A stretch of DNA of 7,378 nucleotides. Source: Nitrosarchaeum sp. GTDB taxonomy: Archaea > Thermoproteota > Nitrososphaeria > Nitrososphaerales > Nitrosopumilaceae. The position numbers and the translations under genes are program-made. The notes beneath the pieces were generated by a model. It had not been told where the DNA came from. It was given only the letters and a program-made list of their open reading frames with translations, and did no database searches. The stretch spans positions 1-7,378 of the forward strand of contig JACRND010000043.1 of the NCBI GenBank assembly GCA_016234975.1, read 5' to 3'. Of this stretch, positions 6,079 through 7,378 are shown one piece after another (position 1 is the stretch's first letter; each line of letters begins with the position of its first letter).

Positions 6079-7171
6079 CCAATTCTTCTATCGACCTCAT
6101 CTTAGTTTCCAATATGTCCATTCTGGCTCTGTATCCTTCGGCATATTCTAATTCTGCTGGAACAAGTGTTGCTGGATGAATGAATCCTTGGCTTCTCATT
6201 GCAAGTGCTTTTTTTGTTGCAATCTCTCTTATGTAATCCCAGTCCGGAGTTGAAAATCCGTCAAATGGGCCTGTGAATTTTCCGTTGTGCATGCTAAAGA
6301 CAAGTGCTTGTACAATCGGAATGCAAAAGTTGATCGTTGCAGCAGAGTTTAGTTTTACTGGCATTAGTGGCATGTTGTGACTTCCTCTTGTGTTTCCTGC
6401 AACATAATGTGGATTGTTAAACACACTACCAACCTCTTCCGTTGCTGGAAAATTCTTCTGTGTTCTGATCAGACATATTGGATCATCTTTTCCTACATAT
6501 GTTCCTGCAATGTTGTGCAGTCTATCTGTTGATGCTGCAAGAATTGGTTCTCCTTGTTTTGTTGTAACTGTTGAGACTACATATCTTCCTGGATACATTA
6601 GAGCTGCTTCGATTGTTGGTTTGTCTTCCCACAATGAAAGTTTTGCAATCTTACCTTCTTCTACATCCATGACATTAATTATCACACCACTTGCAAGTGA
6701 TTTGTTTACGATTAGTCCTGTGTTGCTTAAGCTGTCTACAAACATTCTGTAAATTGGATAGTTAAATGCACCTGGTTCTGTTTTGTCTGCAGCAAAAACT
6801 GTGAATGCTTCGTTTGGTCTTTCTTCAAACTCCATCTCTGCAACACCAGGTCCCATTCCTTTTACATTTCCTGAAAAAGAATCCTTTAGAAGATCTTGAC
6901 CTGCTCCATAAAGTCCCTCTTGTTTTGCAACTTGGGTTCCTGCCATAAATGCATCCCATGCTAATTTGTGAATTTTATCATTGTCCATCCCATGTGTATG
7001 TGACATGACAATGTGGACATCGTCTCCACAATATCCTATGTAATGATCAATCAATAAATCTCCCGAACTTTTGACAATCTTTCTAACTGCCTCTATTAGT
7101 CCATCACTAGGTCTGGTATGTCCACCGATTCCTCCTACATCTGCTTTGATGACTGACACTGTAATTTTCAT
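6035..7171 (-). CDS. fbp: Fructose-1,6-bisphosphate aldolase/phosphatase (bifunctional, gluconeogenic)
   Basis: A 378-residue member of the archaeal type V FBP aldolase/phosphatase family. One active site both condenses glyceraldehyde-3-phosphate with DHAP and dephosphorylates the product to fructose-6-phosphate, making gluconeogenesis effectively one-way. Family residues are all visible: Asp11 and His18 (KADVGGIGGHTRPSD), Asp50-Asp51 (GYCGDDVHIV), Gln92-Asp93 (GAGQDLLKD), Asp129-Lys130, and the YVGKDDP block with Tyr225, Schiff-base Lys228 and Asp229-Asp230, which bind Mg2+. GNTRGSHNMPLMPV (259-272) and GPFDGFSTPDWDYIR are also typical. Length is usual for the family, with a short charged tail (about 363-378) that overlaps the next gene. 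This enzyme links CO2 fixation to sugar synthesis in autotrophic archaea. The ATG at 7171 has a TATA-like box about 26 nt upstream, so the mRNA is probably leaderless. Confidence 0.96.
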   Translation of the reverse strand: MKITVSVIKADVGGIGGHTRPSDGLIEAVRKIVKSSGDLLIDHYIGYCGDDVHIVMSHTHGMDNDKIHKLAWDAFMAGTQVAKQEGLYGAGQDLLKDSFSGNVKGMGPGVAEMEFEERPNEAFTVFAADKTEPGAFNYPIYRMFVDSLSNTGLIVNKSLASGVIINVMDVEEGKIAKLSLWEDKPTIEAALMYPGRYVVSTVTTKQGEPILAASTDRLHNIAGTYVGKDDPICLIRTQKNFPATEEVGSVFNNPHYVAGNTRGSHNMPLMPVKLNSAATINFCIPIVQALVFSMHNGKFTGPFDGFSTPDWDYIREIATKKALAMRSQGFIHPATLVPAELEYAEGYRARMDILETKMRSIEELGAKSQKKENYEDPD

Positions 7172-7192
7172 GACTTCTCTGATTTTCCCTTT

Positions 7193-7200
7193 GATTTATG
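7193..7200 (-). promoter_or_regulatory. Putative TATA box for fbp
   Basis: The minus strand reads CATAAATC, centred about 25.5 nt before the fbp ATG, which fits a leaderless transcript. Confidence 0.5.
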
Positions 7201-7234
7201 TGTAATTTTTCAAATTTTTTTGATCTAAAAATTC

Positions 7235-7260
7235 TTGAAAAAATTATAGATTTTTTTCAA
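7235..7260. repeat. AT-rich inverted repeat between fbp and EF-1alpha
   Basis: TTGAAAAAA (7235-7243) and TTTTTTCAA (7252-7260) are perfect 9-bp complements around an 8-nt spacer. A similar TTTTTCAAA stretch lies at 7206-7214. The repeat is about midway in the 131-nt divergent region, upstream of both TATA-like boxes. It could be an upstream activating or bending element, or chance in AT-rich DNA. Confidence 0.35.
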
Positions 7261-7273
7261 AAATTCATAACAG

Positions 7274-7281
7274 TAATAAAT
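7274..7281 (+). promoter_or_regulatory. Putative TATA box for EF-1alpha
   Basis: TAATAAAT is centred about 25.5 nt before the ATG at 7303. It fits a leaderless or nearly leaderless mRNA, though EF-1alpha is a highly expressed gene for which a leader might be expected. Confidence 0.45.
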
Positions 7282-7302
7282 CCCCTCGAATACCGATTCG
7301 AT

Positions 7303-7378
7303 ATGGCAGTTAAACCCCACCTAAACATGATTGTTACAGGTCATATTGATAATGGAAAATCAACAACTATGGGTCATT
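7303..7378 (+). CDS. tuf: Translation elongation factor EF-1alpha (5' end only)
   Basis: The first 25 codons of archaeal EF-1alpha, the GTPase that delivers aminoacyl-tRNA to the ribosomal A site. The N-terminus MAVKPHLNMIVTGH is characteristic, followed by the P-loop GHIDNGKST (residues 13-21) and TMGH. The P-loop has Asn where many archaeal homologues have His (GHVDHGKST) and eukaryotes often have Ser; the GK(S/T) core is intact. The gene runs off the right edge. It is divergent from fbp, with an AT-rich region between them. The family call is firm even from this short piece. Confidence 0.95.
   Translation, partial: MAVKPHLNMIVTGHIDNGKSTTMGH

Noticed and set aside
3115..7171. One single operon from fbp through lig to the DUF47 gene
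   Set aside because: All are on the minus strand with short gaps, but lig and the DUF47 gene each have a plausible TATA box in the preceding gap, so independent transcripts are more likely.
1..7378. Mobile element, CRISPR array, toxin-antitoxin or defence system
   Set aside because: No transposase or integrase, spaced direct repeats, or defence-type domains were seen; the content is mostly core archaeal genes with uniform base composition.

Overview
The window reads as a piece of an ammonia-oxidising archaeal chromosome, most likely Nitrosopumilus-like (Nitrososphaerota/Thaumarchaeota). The pointers are an archaeal/eukaryotic-type ATP-dependent DNA ligase, an archaeal tRNA-splicing endonuclease, a bifunctional fructose-1,6-bisphosphate aldolase/phosphatase, the start of an archaeal EF-1alpha, low GC content, and TATA-like boxes placed so close to start codons that most mRNAs should be leaderless. 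Genus-level placement is inference.

Layout, left to right. A minus-strand pair occupies 1-1762: a 502-residue protein with two SDR-like (short-chain dehydrogenase/reductase) domains, followed 2 nt later by a probable MaoC-like hot-dog protein that runs off the left edge. A divergent promoter region (1763-1855) separates it from a plus-strand pair of small unknown genes (1856-2472) that overlap by one base. That pair converges on endA (2469-3005, minus) with interlocked stop codons. A minus-strand series then follows from right to left: fbp (7171-6035), a small two-helix membrane protein (6078-5653) overlapping the fbp 3' end, DNA ligase (5609-3837), and a DUF47/PhoU-like protein (3768-3115). 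Several of these have their own TATA-like box, so they are neighbours more than one strict operon. At the right edge a 131-nt AT-rich divergent region separates fbp from the plus-strand EF-1alpha start (7303 onward).

Most genes are core housekeeping: DNA ligation, tRNA intron removal, gluconeogenesis and translation elongation. The least understood parts are the double-SDR plus hot-dog pair, whose layout recalls the reductase half of bacterial malonyl-CoA reductase but with altered catalytic residues, and the two small unknown genes on the plus strand. I see no mobile element, CRISPR array, rRNA or tRNA gene, and no clear sign of a new defence or mobile system.
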